A stretch of DNA of 64,000 nucleotides from Butyricimonas virosa. Lineage in GTDB: Bacteria > Bacteroidota > Bacteroidia > Bacteroidales > Marinifilaceae. The position numbers were made by a program, and so were the translations under genes. The stretch is taken from contig NZ_CP102269.1 in the NCBI RefSeq assembly GCF_025148635.1, positions 1,488,001 to 1,552,000 on the forward strand. The letters run 5' to 3'. This document shows, piece after piece, positions 7,823 through 17,046 of this stretch. A model generated the notes under the pieces. The model was not told where the DNA came from. It saw only the letters and a program-made list of their open reading frames with translations, and did no database searches. Within the stretch, counting starts at the first letter, position 1. Every line of letters begins with the position of its first letter.

Positions 7823-7927
7823 ATGAGTAGGAAGAAAATTGTGACAGGATTATTGTGTATTTTCTTTTGGCTAACTTTTAGCCAGGTAGATTGTTTTACG
7901 TTGGGAAATACTATATATTTGTGTTAA
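7823..7927 (+). CDS. Possible 34-residue leader-like peptide
   Basis: ATG 7823 opens a 34-codon frame with a basic start (MSRKKIVTG) and a hydrophobic core resembling a signal peptide, ending 16 bases before the ABC transporter gene. A promoter-like sequence lies inside its 3' half, which argues that it may be a chance frame. Low confidence. Confidence 0.2.
   Translation: MSRKKIVTGLLCIFFWLTFSQVDCFTLGNTIYLC
7890..7921 (+). promoter_or_regulatory. Candidate promoter of the ABC exporter operon
   Basis: ATTG at 7890-7893 and TATATTTG at 7914-7921 are separated by 20 bases. The start point would fall about 19 bases upstream of the ATPase start codon, leaving a very short leader. Confidence 0.5.
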
Positions 7928-7943
7928 ATAATACATTTATGGT

Positions 7944-8741
7944 ATGGATGATTGCGTGATCCGGGTGACCGGTTTGAAAAAGAGTTTTCCCAAGGGGAAA
8001 GAGGTTTTATGCGTGTTGAAGGGTATCGATATGGAGATCCGGCCGGGAGAGGTGATCGGTTACCTTGGAAGTAACGGGGCGGGAAAGTCCACGACCGTGA
8101 AGATTATGTGCGGGTTACTGGAAGATTTCGAAGGGAAGGTGAGTGTGCTGGGGTATGATGTCCGGGAAAATGATATAGAGGTGAAGAAACGAATCGGGTA
8201 TATCCCGGAGAATGCCGTGATGTACGAGCATTTGACCCCGATGGAGTACTTGGAGTTTATCGGGGCCATGTACGGGCTGGACCGAAAGGAGGTGAGCCGG
8301 AAGGCTGACGAGTTGCTCTCGTTGTTCGAGATGAGGGAGAACCGGGACGAGAGAATGGTGAATTTTTCGAAGGGGATGAAACAGAAGGTACATATTATTT
8401 CGGGATTGCTGCATAACCCGGAAGTGATTTTCATGGATGAACCTTTGAATGGGTTGGATGCTAATGCGGTGATTATCGTGAAGGAGGTCATTGCTCGTTT
8501 GGCAAAAGAGGGGAAAACGATCTTTTATTGTTCACATCTGATGGATGTGGTGGAGAAAATAGCCAGTCGGGTGATCTTGATTAACCAAGGTACGATTATC
8601 GCTAACGGTTCGGTGCGGGAGTTGATGGAAGAGGCGGGGGTGAGTTCTTTGGAGGGATTGTTCACGAAATTAATAGGGACCACGGGGCAGTCGGAGAAGG
8701 CGGAACTGATTGTAAACGCTTTTGAAAACAGGGAGTCATGA
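7944..8741 (+). CDS. ABC transporter ATP-binding protein
   Basis: A 265-residue ATPase subunit that powers a two-gene ABC transporter. The P-loop GSNGAGKSTT, the signature NFSKGMKQ and the Walker B IFMDEPLNGLD are visible in the expected order. The sequence resembles the type used by exporters with large integral permeases (NatA/EcsA-like). Its stop codon overlaps the start of the permease gene by 4 bases (ATGA), so the two are translationally coupled. Substrate unknown. Confidence 0.88.
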   Translation: MDDCVIRVTGLKKSFPKGKEVLCVLKGIDMEIRPGEVIGYLGSNGAGKSTTVKIMCGLLEDFEGKVSVLGYDVRENDIEVKKRIGYIPENAVMYEHLTPMEYLEFIGAMYGLDRKEVSRKADELLSLFEMRENRDERMVNFSKGMKQKVHIISGLLHNPEVIFMDEPLNGLDANAVIIVKEVIARLAKEGKTIFYCSHLMDVVEKIASRVILINQGTIIANGSVRELMEEAGVSSLEGLFTKLIGTTGQSEKAELIVNAFENRES

Positions 8742-10363
8742 TTAAGGTGGTGACACAAATTTTATGGTTCTTCCAAGGGTTGTTTACCCGTATGGGTGTT
8801 GATTTCGACCGGATGCTGGCCATCGTGACGGTGAAACTGACTGTGGATAACCGGATTGATCGGAGTGGACGGGGCAAGAAAAATACGTCGAATGCGTTGA
8901 TGAGGCAGGGGATTTTACTCGGAATCTGTGGGCCGATCTTTTTCTTGACAGGGATAGCGTCGGGAGCTTTCGGGGTGTCGCTTTTGTTATTTCAGTCGTA
9001 CCTGTTCCTGATGTTGTTAATGAGTTTTATGATGGAATATTCCCGGATTCTTTTTGACGGGAACGATAATCATATATTGCGGCATTTGCCCGTGAATTCC
9101 AAAACGATACTGGTTGCTCGTCTCGTGTCGATGCTGGTGTATATGTTTTTTCTTTCCGGTTGTATGTCGGTGATCCCGTTGGTGATTGTCTGTTTTTGGA
9201 AAGGGGTGATGTCTGGGGCTTTTTTCATTATTTCCGTGTTTCTGAACACGATTTTCACATTGCTTTTTGCTAATGTTATTTATCTCGTGGTGATGCGCTT
9301 TATTTCCGTGGAGAAGTTCCAGCGGGTGATGAGTTATGTTCAGGTGGTATTGATAGCCGGGGTGGCTTTGAGCTACCAGTTGGTCGGGCAGTTAATTTAT
9401 AATATTCAATTGGATATGTTTCAGCCGGGGACTTGGATGTATTTTACGCCACCTTGTTATTTTATGTCTTTGACGGTGATGGTTAAACAACCGACGGGAC
9501 CCGCCTTGTTGCTGGCGTTGATCGGGGTAGGGCTTGTTGTCGTGCTTGGTTATATCACGGTGGCTTATCTTGCTCCTTATTTTGCGGCAAAAGTGGGGGT
9601 GTTGAATTCGTACTCACCCGTGAGCAAGAAACATAAGGGAGGAAAGGAGGGATGGCTTTACGGTTTAGCACGGGTGTTTGGTCGGAGTCCGATGCAGGTG
9701 ACCGGGTTTGTTTTGGGATGGCGTATGACCCGTGATAATTTGAAGTTTAGACAAGGTGTTTTGCCCATGATGATTTATACGATGTTTTTGGCAGTTTTCT
9801 TTTTATATCAGGGACGGCAGGAGGAAACTGGTGGCATTGTTTATTATATGCCTCTTTACATGATGGCAATGATTAGTATCGGGATCCAGATGAATATGTC
9901 GATCACGGATAAGGGAAATTTATTTTGGCTTTATCGCTCTAAACCATTGGTGCGTCCGGGAGCTTTGATTCTTGGGTGTTTTAAGGCTCTGTTTGTGAAG
10001 TATTATCTTCCGGCTTACGTGTTGCTTTGCGGGATTTTTATCGTGATGCTGGACTGGGTGATTCTTCCGGACCTGTTGTTTATTCTGGTTGTGAGTACGT
10101 TGGTAAGTTACATTTATCTTTGGTTTTCCGGAATGCTTTTTCCCTTTTCGAAAGAAAAAAGTTCTATGGATTCCGGGCGAAATATGTTGCGAGTTATTGT
10201 TCTAATGTTAATGCTGGCTCTTGTCGGGGGAACACATGTGCTAGCCATGCGGTTGTCGTGGTTTGGTATTTGGGGGGCGATTGTGGTAATCTCCTTCCTT
10301 GTTTTCTTGATGGAATTTGTGATATGCCGTGTTTCTTGGCGAAAAGTGATTTCTAACTATTAA
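8738..10363 (+). CDS. ABC transporter permease
   Basis: A 541-residue membrane protein with roughly twelve hydrophobic segments; it forms the channel for the ATPase encoded just upstream. No extracytoplasmic binding protein is present, which fits an exporter. Its 3' end overlaps by 11 bases the 3' end of the convergent symporter gene. Substrate not predictable from sequence. Confidence 0.8.
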   Translation: MIKVVTQILWFFQGLFTRMGVDFDRMLAIVTVKLTVDNRIDRSGRGKKNTSNALMRQGILLGICGPIFFLTGIASGAFGVSLLLFQSYLFLMLLMSFMMEYSRILFDGNDNHILRHLPVNSKTILVARLVSMLVYMFFLSGCMSVIPLVIVCFWKGVMSGAFFIISVFLNTIFTLLFANVIYLVVMRFISVEKFQRVMSYVQVVLIAGVALSYQLVGQLIYNIQLDMFQPGTWMYFTPPCYFMSLTVMVKQPTGPALLLALIGVGLVVVLGYITVAYLAPYFAAKVGVLNSYSPVSKKHKGGKEGWLYGLARVFGRSPMQVTGFVLGWRMTRDNLKFRQGVLPMMIYTMFLAVFFLYQGRQEETGGIVYYMPLYMMAMISIGIQMNMSITDKGNLFWLYRSKPLVRPGALILGCFKALFVKYYLPAYVLLCGIFIVMLDWVILPDLLFILVVSTLVSYIYLWFSGMLFPFSKEKSSMDSGRNMLRVIVLMLMLALVGGTHVLAMRLSWFGIWGAIVVISFLVFLMEFVICRVSWRKVISNY

Positions 10364-11537
10364 TCTTTTTGGGTTTTGACGAACGGCGGCAGGATGCTTT
10401 TGTCATGATTAATGTCAACGCCCCGTCTCCCGTGATGTTGCAGGCCGTTCCGAAACTATCCTGTAAAGCGAATATGGTTAGTAGAAGGGCTGTTCCGGCT
10501 TCATCGAATCCGAGAATGGAGATTACGATTCCCAGGGAGGCAATCACGGTTCCTCCGGGAACTCCCGGAGCCCCGATGGCGAAGATTCCGAGTAGGATGA
10601 TGAACAGGATCATGACGGTTAATGACGGGAGCGAGCCGTAAAGCATGAGTGATACGGTCATCACGAAGAAAACTTCCGTTAGGATGGAGCCGCATAAATG
10701 GATATTCGAGAATAGGGGAACGGCGAAATCAATAACATCGTCTTTTAATACCGGGCTTTTCTTGGCACATTTCAACGCGACAGCCAGCGTGGCGGCCGAT
10801 GACATCGTGCCGACGGCTGTGAGGTAGGCGGGGCCGTAGTACTTCAATACCTGCCAAGGATTTTTTTTCGATACGGTCCCGGCAAGAACATACAGGAAAG
10901 CAAGCCACACGAACTGGGAGACTATGACAATAGCCATAACCCCAAGGAACACGGGTAATTGTTTCGTGATGGCTCCTTCGTAACTTAAAGCACAAAAATT
11001 GGCAGCGATGAAGAAGGGGAGAATGGGTATAAGGATCCGGTTGATGAGTAACAATACCATCTTTTGGAAATTGTCCAGTAGGTTTTCGAATACTTCCGAT
11101 TTGGTCCACACGGTGGCCAGACCGATCATGATGGACAATACGAGGGCCGTCATCACGCTGACAACAGGGGGTATGTCAAGGCGGAAGATTAATTCCGGTA
11201 ATTGTCGTAAGGTTTCTTTCACGGGTTCGATGGAGAGGTGTGGGATCAGGGTGTATCCGGAGACCATGGCAAAGAAGGCTGCACCAATGGAGGAAAGATA
11301 AGCGATGATGAGGGCCAGAGACAACATTTTGGAGGCGTTATCTTTCATCTTGGCGATCGAGTAGGAAACAAATCCTAAAATAATGAGTGGAACCATGAAG
11401 AAGATCAGTTGCCCGAGGATGTATTTCACTGTAACAACAAAGTTCATGAAACTCTCGTTAGCGACGAATCCGAGCAGAATCCCGATAATGACGGCGATGA
11501 TTAATTTGAATATAGTACTGGAAAATAATTTCTTCAT
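10353..11537 (-). CDS. Dicarboxylate/amino acid:cation symporter (DAACS family)
   Basis: A 394-residue secondary transporter of the GltP/SstT/DctA group, importing acidic or small neutral amino acids or dicarboxylates with sodium or protons. Family signatures are seen: the loop AKMKDNASKML, the serine-rich re-entrant hairpin GTMSSAATLAV, the NIHLCGSILTEV segment and the cation-site helix DSFGTACNITGDG. The usual SSSS cluster is reduced to SS. Eight transmembrane helices and two hairpins are expected. Exact substrate is uncertain. Confidence 0.82.
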   Translation of the reverse strand: MKKLFSSTIFKLIIAVIIGILLGFVANESFMNFVVTVKYILGQLIFFMVPLIILGFVSYSIAKMKDNASKMLSLALIIAYLSSIGAAFFAMVSGYTLIPHLSIEPVKETLRQLPELIFRLDIPPVVSVMTALVLSIMIGLATVWTKSEVFENLLDNFQKMVLLLINRILIPILPFFIAANFCALSYEGAITKQLPVFLGVMAIVIVSQFVWLAFLYVLAGTVSKKNPWQVLKYYGPAYLTAVGTMSSAATLAVALKCAKKSPVLKDDVIDFAVPLFSNIHLCGSILTEVFFVMTVSLMLYGSLPSLTVMILFIILLGIFAIGAPGVPGGTVIASLGIVISILGFDEAGTALLLTIFALQDSFGTACNITGDGALTLIMTKASCRRSSKPKKINS

Positions 11538-11623
11538 GTTTCTTTTTTTTCGTTTATATCGTCGTGAGGAGCCGTTTAGTTACAGGGGAAAGGTTATTTT
11601 CCAATAGAAACCGTAAAAGTGGT

Positions 11624-11631
11624 TATTTTTG
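11624..11631 (+). promoter_or_regulatory. Possible -7 box for the hydrolase gene
   Basis: TATTTTTG matches TAnnTTTG, but there is no clear TTTG at the right distance upstream. It would give a leader of about 80 bases. Confidence 0.3.
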
Positions 11632-11717
11632 CGGTAATTTGTATACAAACCATACAGATTGAATCTCATACCTTTACATCATAAAATTAGACGTAATGGA
11701 TATAAAATTTAAATAGT

Positions 11718-12785
11718 ATGAACATAAAGACAATCGTGACAACAGGAATGTTGTTCCTTGCCGGAACAATCGTAAGCGGCCAAACAAGTACAAATCAAGT
11801 AAAAGAGAAGAATATGGAAAAGTTAGAATTGGTAAAAGAATGGGATAAGGTATTTCCACAGAGCAACAAGGTTATTCACGAGAAGGTTACTTTTCGTAAT
11901 CGTTACGGTATCATGCTTGCCGCGGATATGTATATACCGAAAAATGCCGGGGGAAAGTTGGCTGCTATTGCGGTAAGCGGTCCTTTCGGGGCTGTTAAGG
12001 AACAATCGTCCGGGCTTTACGCGCAAACGCTGGCGGAACGTGGTTTTTTGACGATCGCTTTCGATCCTTCTTACACGGGTGAAAGTGGAGGTCAGCCCCG
12101 GTATGTGGCTTCGCCGGACATTAACACGGAAGACTTCTGTGCTGCCGTTGATTTTCTTTCGACTCTCGATGATGTTGACCCTGAACGTATTGGAATTTTA
12201 GGTATTTGCGGGTGGGGTGGAATGGCTCTTAACGCTGCCGCCATGGACACGCGTATTAAAGCTACGGTTACTTCCACGATGTATGACATGAGTCGTGTGA
12301 ATGCTAACGGGTATTTTGATGCGATGGATGCTGACCAACGGTATGAACTTCGTCGGCAACTTAATGCCCAGCGTACACTTGATGCTAAGAAAGGCACGTA
12401 TGAATTAGCCGGGGGAGTGGTCGATCCATTACCGGATGATGCCCCGCAGTTCGTGAAGGATTATTACGCTTACTACAAAACGCCGCGTGGTTACCACAAA
12501 CGTTCACTTAATTCCAATAATGGCTGGAATAAGACATCGTCACTTTCATTTATCAATATGCCCTTGTTGGCTTACAGCGATGAAATACGCGGTGCCGTGT
12601 TAATGATTCATGGTGAAAAGGCTCATTCTCGCTATTTTAGTGAAGATGCATTCAAAAAATTGAAAGGTGACAATAAGGAACTTTTGATTATTCCCGGGGC
12701 AAGTCACGTGGATTTGTACGATAATCAGGCAAATGTTATTCCTTTTGACAAGATAGAATCTTTCTTTCGTGAATATTTGAAATAA
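11718..12785 (+). CDS. Secreted alpha/beta hydrolase with cysteine at the nucleophile elbow
   Basis: A 355-residue protein with an N-terminal signal peptide (cleavage probably after VSGQ, near residue 22). The fold is the YcjY/dienelactone-hydrolase-like group: an oxyanion region near GPFGAVKEQ, the nucleophile elbow GICGWGG, and a C-terminal histidine in PGASHVDLYD. The elbow carries cysteine in place of the usual serine, as dienelactone hydrolases do. It probably acts in the periplasm on an ester or thioester; substrate unknown. It is followed at once by a terminator, so it is monocistronic. Confidence 0.75.
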   Translation: MNIKTIVTTGMLFLAGTIVSGQTSTNQVKEKNMEKLELVKEWDKVFPQSNKVIHEKVTFRNRYGIMLAADMYIPKNAGGKLAAIAVSGPFGAVKEQSSGLYAQTLAERGFLTIAFDPSYTGESGGQPRYVASPDINTEDFCAAVDFLSTLDDVDPERIGILGICGWGGMALNAAAMDTRIKATVTSTMYDMSRVNANGYFDAMDADQRYELRRQLNAQRTLDAKKGTYELAGGVVDPLPDDAPQFVKDYYAYYKTPRGYHKRSLNSNNGWNKTSSLSFINMPLLAYSDEIRGAVLMIHGEKAHSRYFSEDAFKKLKGDNKELLIIPGASHVDLYDNQANVIPFDKIESFFREYLK

Positions 12786-12790
12786 TAAAA

Positions 12791-12825
12791 ATACCCAAGT
12801 TCATGTTGATTTTGAACTTGGGTAT
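12791..12825. terminator. Bidirectional intrinsic terminator
   Basis: A perfect 13-bp stem (ATACCCAAGTTCA with TGAACTTGGGTAT) and a 9-base loop, with A residues before and T residues after. It serves the hydrolase gene on the plus strand and probably the convergent peptidase gene. Confidence 0.85.
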
Positions 12826-12846
12826 TTTGTATAATATCATTCCAGA

Positions 12847-14478
12847 TTATAACCCTAGAACTTTGGTTCCTTGTTTGAAGAAAATATCTTTCGGGATGTT
12901 AGCTCCTGCAATACGATCCAAGTCTTTCTGTAAAGTCGGGGGAACGATACCTTTTTCTGCCACTAATTTAGTAGCTTTCTGGATGTCACCGTCTCCTTCG
13001 ATCGTGATGTACTCTCCGGCAATTACTTCGATGTCTTTTTTCATCTTTTCGAAATCTACGGTGTAGTATCCCGTGGTTTCATCCTTGCTGATGGCTCCGC
13101 TTTCCATGAAATGGGCGAACTGCATCATGTTGGCTTTTCCGTGGGCGCTGGCAGCACCGAAACGAACGGAACGGAAGATTCCGGCGATGAAGGTCACGTA
13201 ATTATCCATGAGGTCTTTGTTTTCCAATACACCCCATTCCGCGAGTTTTGTCACGCAGAATAACCCTAGAATGTCGGCTTTACCTTCCTCGATAGAGGTA
13301 TAGTAGTTTTGTAGGGCAGAACGAACGTCTTGTTTGCCATTCAGCGTGTATTTGATTCCCAGTCCGTGAGCAACTTCGTGGAACATAACGTTCTCGAAGA
13401 ATGCGTCGAAGTTGATATGTTTCTGTTGTTCCGGATTGATAACTAATTTCGAGATTGGAACTACAATTTTGTCGAATTTAGCTTGCATGGAGTTTTTCAA
13501 TTGCAATTTGCGACTTCCTTTAGCAGCGTGTACTCTCGGGTCGTTCGGCAGGTTTATAGCAATATTTTTACTTCCGGCATTGCAGTCTCCGGCATAATAA
13601 ATCACGTCGTAAGCGTTCATGTCCGGGTTAGCATTTGCTTTTTCTTTTTTGTATTTGGCGGGAACCGGTAAGTTTTCCTGTAATTTGGGTAAGTATTGAG
13701 CGTATTCGGATAGGCGTTTGCTCCATTCTTTGTCTTTCACGAGGATTTGTCCGGAGTGTGCGGCTTTGTACCCGTAAAGTTGGTCTTCGTAAGTTTCGAT
13801 AGGGCCTACCACGAAGTCCAGCGTGTTATTCTGCATATCCATCCAGGCTAAATCGCTGGCCAGATAATCGTCATCCAAAAGTGCTTTTGATCTTAATGCC
13901 AAGTAGTTCTTCAATCCCGGGTCTTCAGCAAGCTCGGCGGCTTCTTCGAGTAATTTAGAGGCTTTTGCTACTTCTTTCGGGTAAGCTTCGTGGAATGAAA
14001 GTACGATGAGTTTGCCGGCGGCATCCCGACGGATAACACTATACCAGTCTGTTTTACGAGGATCATCCAGCGAGTCGAATTCTTCTTTTGTCATGTCAGC
14101 CGGGTAGAAGTTTGCCCCGAGAGGTTTTGCGCCCACGCCGTCGATAAAAGGTTTGTTATCGTTTAACCTGTCCCAAGGACCATAGTTAATGGAAAGATAT
14201 TTCAACGCGGCAGAGTCTTGGGCGAATTGAGCCATCAGTGCATTCTTGTCTCCGTATGCGTTTTGCCAGAAGATGTCTTCCATAATATTGGCTACTTCGA
14301 TAAGTATGGGAAGCATTTTCTTTTCGTTTTCGGTTAATTGGTTCAAATCCGTTGTTAACGGGAATTCAGCGTACTGATCTGCAAGCGGTTGATAAGGGCT
14401 TGGCTTCGTTTCTTTCTTGACCTCTTTACAAGAGAACAAGAAAATACCTAAAGATAGAAATAGGAATAGTTTTCTCAT
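12847..14478 (-). CDS. DPP III-like (M49-related) metallopeptidase lipoprotein
   Basis: A 543-residue lipoprotein with lipobox FLFSC (Cys17). Zinc site motifs are HEVAH at residues 367-371 and EEGKAD at 397-402, the pattern of dipeptidyl-peptidase III relatives. Classical DPP III enzymes have HEXXGH with one extra residue; here the motif is the shorter HEXXH, as in bacterial and plant relatives of the family. It likely trims peptides in the periplasm or at the cell surface. It is transcribed alone, convergent with the hydrolase gene. Confidence 0.8.
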   Translation of the reverse strand: MRKLFLFLSLGIFLFSCKEVKKETKPSPYQPLADQYAEFPLTTDLNQLTENEKKMLPILIEVANIMEDIFWQNAYGDKNALMAQFAQDSAALKYLSINYGPWDRLNDNKPFIDGVGAKPLGANFYPADMTKEEFDSLDDPRKTDWYSVIRRDAAGKLIVLSFHEAYPKEVAKASKLLEEAAELAEDPGLKNYLALRSKALLDDDYLASDLAWMDMQNNTLDFVVGPIETYEDQLYGYKAAHSGQILVKDKEWSKRLSEYAQYLPKLQENLPVPAKYKKEKANANPDMNAYDVIYYAGDCNAGSKNIAINLPNDPRVHAAKGSRKLQLKNSMQAKFDKIVVPISKLVINPEQQKHINFDAFFENVMFHEVAHGLGIKYTLNGKQDVRSALQNYYTSIEEGKADILGLFCVTKLAEWGVLENKDLMDNYVTFIAGIFRSVRFGAASAHGKANMMQFAHFMESGAISKDETTGYYTVDFEKMKKDIEVIAGEYITIEGDGDIQKATKLVAEKGIVPPTLQKDLDRIAGANIPKDIFFKQGTKVLGL

Positions 14479-14527
14479 TTTTATATAATTTGTGTTTGAG
14501 TATTTGAGGCACGAATTTATAAAAAAT

Positions 14528-14551
14528 CCTTTACCTATATGAAGGTAAAGG
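14528..14551 (-). terminator. Intrinsic terminator of the barrel-protein gene
   Basis: Stem CCTTTACC / GGTAAAGG with an 8-base loop. On the minus strand it is followed by A and six T residues. It lies just after the stop codon at 14573. Confidence 0.8.
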
Positions 14552-14572
14552 AGATATTTTGTGAATTGGAAC

Positions 14573-15379
14573 TTAGAAATTTACCCCAAACCCGATTGTA
14601 TACGGGTGGATTTCCGGAGCTTTATTCTTTTCCATCATGTTAGTAAGGGTATAGCTTCCCCATAATGCAAATTTGTAATACCCGATACGAACCACGGCAT
14701 CAGCTTTCACCGGATTCATGCTATAATTGCCGGAATTTTTCATACGACGGGTGTTTCCGTTTTCATTTTTGTAAACGACTTTTGTTTTGGTATGTAATCT
14801 TAAACCACCCATCACTCCGGTTGCCACGTAGGCACGTTGGTATTTCTTAGCCGGGAATTGCCATTCAAAGATAAGAGGTACGGTTAAGTAAAGGTTCTTA
14901 AAAGAGCTCTTTTTGACATTTTCGACTTCCATCGGGTAGATTTGCCCGCCTTCGCCTCGTTCGATACTATTTTTGTTGGCGAAACGGAATCGTTGATATT
15001 CTAATCCCAGACCGGTAACTAAACCGATGTTGTTTAGTTTATTGAGGCGCATACTATACTGGAACATGTTGAATTGCATAACGAGCGAATTCTTACGTTC
15101 CAGTTCTAAATAGTCTCCTGCCCCATTTAGTCGTTCGTTACTGATAGAGAAATCGGCAAAGCCTAGGTTGAAACCACTCCAGTGGCCTCGAAAACGTGGA
15201 TTTTGGCTACGTTGATAAACCCTACTATGGAGAGGATCACTTAGTACTTGCGTTTTCCAAACTTCTCCTTTTTCCTGAAGATGTACGTTCTTTATGGTAT
15301 CGGCCTGATTTTGTTTTTCTGCTTGAGAAAAAAAGGGAAAGCTGCATAATAATGTCAAGGAGATGATAATACTTTTCAT
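14573..15379 (-). CDS. Outer-membrane beta-barrel protein (PorT-like)
   Basis: A 268-residue secreted protein with signal peptide (about residues 1-20). The body has alternating polar/hydrophobic strands with repeated aromatic residues (GHWSGFNLGF, YLTVPLIFEWQF, YKFALWGSYTLTNM) and ends in the barrel-like HPYTIGFGVNF. This fits small eight-stranded OprW/PorT-like barrels. It lies 20 bases downstream of the next gene, so the two form an operon. Specific role unknown. Confidence 0.65.
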   Translation of the reverse strand: MKSIIISLTLLCSFPFFSQAEKQNQADTIKNVHLQEKGEVWKTQVLSDPLHSRVYQRSQNPRFRGHWSGFNLGFADFSISNERLNGAGDYLELERKNSLVMQFNMFQYSMRLNKLNNIGLVTGLGLEYQRFRFANKNSIERGEGGQIYPMEVENVKKSSFKNLYLTVPLIFEWQFPAKKYQRAYVATGVMGGLRLHTKTKVVYKNENGNTRRMKNSGNYSMNPVKADAVVRIGYYKFALWGSYTLTNMMEKNKAPEIHPYTIGFGVNF

Positions 15380-15399
15380 GATATTATATTGTAATCTGT

Positions 15400-15930
15400 T
15401 TATTTACGCGTGTTTTGGTCAAATTTGACAGAATTGAAAAACTTATCTCGTTGACTGTTGAGTTCTTCCAAGTCCTCGGTTTTGCCACCTATGGTGAGTT
15501 GGTACATACAGTTATCCCGGAAGATGAATCGTTTGAAATAGGTCATTTCTTCCCCGTCTTTCATGATCGTGTATGATATTTCCCGGATGTCTATGTCCGC
15601 GTTGGGAATCCTTTTCTCCCCGGTAAGTTTTGCCGTGGGCATGGAAACGGATTCTTTTTTCATGGATATATATAGTTGGTTGATCGTGTACTCGTCCAGC
15701 ACTCCTTTTTCTTTCGTTAGCTGGGTACAAACGGCGCCGAACACGCAGGTAATATTTTTGGTTTGGAATATCCATGATCGCATATTGTTTACCTCTTTCT
15801 TAAAGCGTTCTCCGCGACTGGGGAACGAAAACGAGATATAATTATCCCCGTTTATTCTTACCCAACCGTCTTTTTCCGGAGCTAGGCAGAGGATCCCAAT
15901 AAGTATAATTTTAAGTATCGACATATCCAT
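15400..15930 (-). CDS. Conserved hypothetical secreted protein
   Basis: A 176-residue protein starting with a hydrophobic segment (ILKIILIGILCLA) that could be a signal peptide or anchor. The rest is a compact alpha/beta domain with two central cysteines and a C-terminal phrase (DKFFNSVKF) common in small periplasmic domains that detect or bind ligands. I do not recognise a family. It precedes the barrel-protein gene in the same operon. Confidence 0.6.
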   Translation of the reverse strand: MDMSILKIILIGILCLAPEKDGWVRINGDNYISFSFPSRGERFKKEVNNMRSWIFQTKNITCVFGAVCTQLTKEKGVLDEYTINQLYISMKKESVSMPTAKLTGEKRIPNADIDIREISYTIMKDGEEMTYFKRFIFRDNCMYQLTIGGKTEDLEELNSQRDKFFNSVKFDQNTRK

Positions 15931-15995
15931 TCTCTTTATTTCGTGAGTTAAAGATAGAAATTATTATTTTTGTGGCAAAACTTATTTAATTGAAG

Positions 15996-17000
15996 ATGAT
16001 TGTCGGAGGAAAAGATGTAGGAGATCGGCCGTTGATTCTGGCCCCGATGGAAGAGGTTACCAATCCCCCTTTTCGGAAATTCTGTAAACGTTACGGGGCT
16101 GACTGGCTCTATTCGGAATTCGTGTCGGCAGATGCATTGGTGCGCTCTATAAACAAGACGGTTAAGAAGTTGACGATAGAAGAGAATGAACGTCCGGTGA
16201 CGATACAGATTTACGGGCGGTTTATTGATTCCATGGTCGAGGCGGCAAAAATAGTTGAAGAGGTTCAACCTGATTTTATCGATATAAATTTTGGTTGTCC
16301 GGTGAAACGGGTGGCGGCAAAAGGAGCTGGGGCGGGAATGCTCCGGGATGTACCTTTGATGGTGGAGATGGCCAAACAGATCGTGCAGGCCGTGAAAATT
16401 CCGGTGACGGCAAAGACTCGTTTGGGATGGGATTGCGAGAATATTATTATTGATGACGTGGCGGAACGTTTGCAAGATGTCGGGATTAGTGCGTTGGCTA
16501 TACACGGGCGTACTCGTTCGCAAATGTATAAAGGAGAGGCTGACTGGGAGCCTATTGCCCGGGTAAAACAAAATCCTCGTATCAAGATTCCAATTATCGG
16601 GAACGGGGATATAGATTCACCCCAGAAGGCCAAAGAGGCTTTCGAGCGTTATGGCGTTGACGGGGTGATGATCGGACGAGCCACGATTGGGAAACCTTGG
16701 ATTTTTGAGCAAATCAAACATTATTTAGCGACAGGAGAGGTTTTACCGGAATTGTCTGTTCCGGCCCAGATAGAGATTATCAAGGAACAGATTCTGTTGT
16801 CCATGGAATGGTTGGATGAGGTGAGAGGTTTGTTTCATATGCGGCGTCACATGGCTTGTATGTTTAAAGGCTTGCCTCATTTCCGAGACTTGCGGATTCA
16901 AATGTTGCAAGCTCCTAATATTGAAGAATTGTGGGGTGTGTTCGATCAGATTGCAGAGCGCTATGGTTCGATGGATCCCAACGATAGGATGGAAGAGTAA
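15996..17000 (+). CDS. dusB: tRNA-dihydrouridine synthase (DusB type)
   Basis: This flavoenzyme reduces uridine to dihydrouridine in the D-loop of tRNA. The FMN barrel begins with LAPMEEVTNPPFR; the catalytic cysteine is in FGCPVKRVAAKGAG, and the phosphate site is in GNGDI and GVMIGRATIGKPW. Start at ATG 15996 gives 334 residues, normal for the family; a TTG two codons upstream is less likely. A TATTTTTG -7 box at 15965-15972 is near enough to serve as promoter. Confidence 0.92.
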   Translation: MIVGGKDVGDRPLILAPMEEVTNPPFRKFCKRYGADWLYSEFVSADALVRSINKTVKKLTIEENERPVTIQIYGRFIDSMVEAAKIVEEVQPDFIDINFGCPVKRVAAKGAGAGMLRDVPLMVEMAKQIVQAVKIPVTAKTRLGWDCENIIIDDVAERLQDVGISALAIHGRTRSQMYKGEADWEPIARVKQNPRIKIPIIGNGDIDSPQKAKEAFERYGVDGVMIGRATIGKPWIFEQIKHYLATGEVLPELSVPAQIEIIKEQILLSMEWLDEVRGLFHMRRHMACMFKGLPHFRDLRIQMLQAPNIEELWGVFDQIAERYGSMDPNDRMEE

Positions 17001-17037
17001 GGTTCATAAAGTTTTAGTATGTTTTACTTTATGAATC
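17001..17037. terminator. Bidirectional terminator between dusB and glpF
   Basis: TTCATAAAG (17003-17011) and CTTTATGAA (17027-17035) form the stem, extended with one mismatch. It lies between two convergent genes. Confidence 0.6.
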
Positions 17038-17046
17038 TTATAGCCC

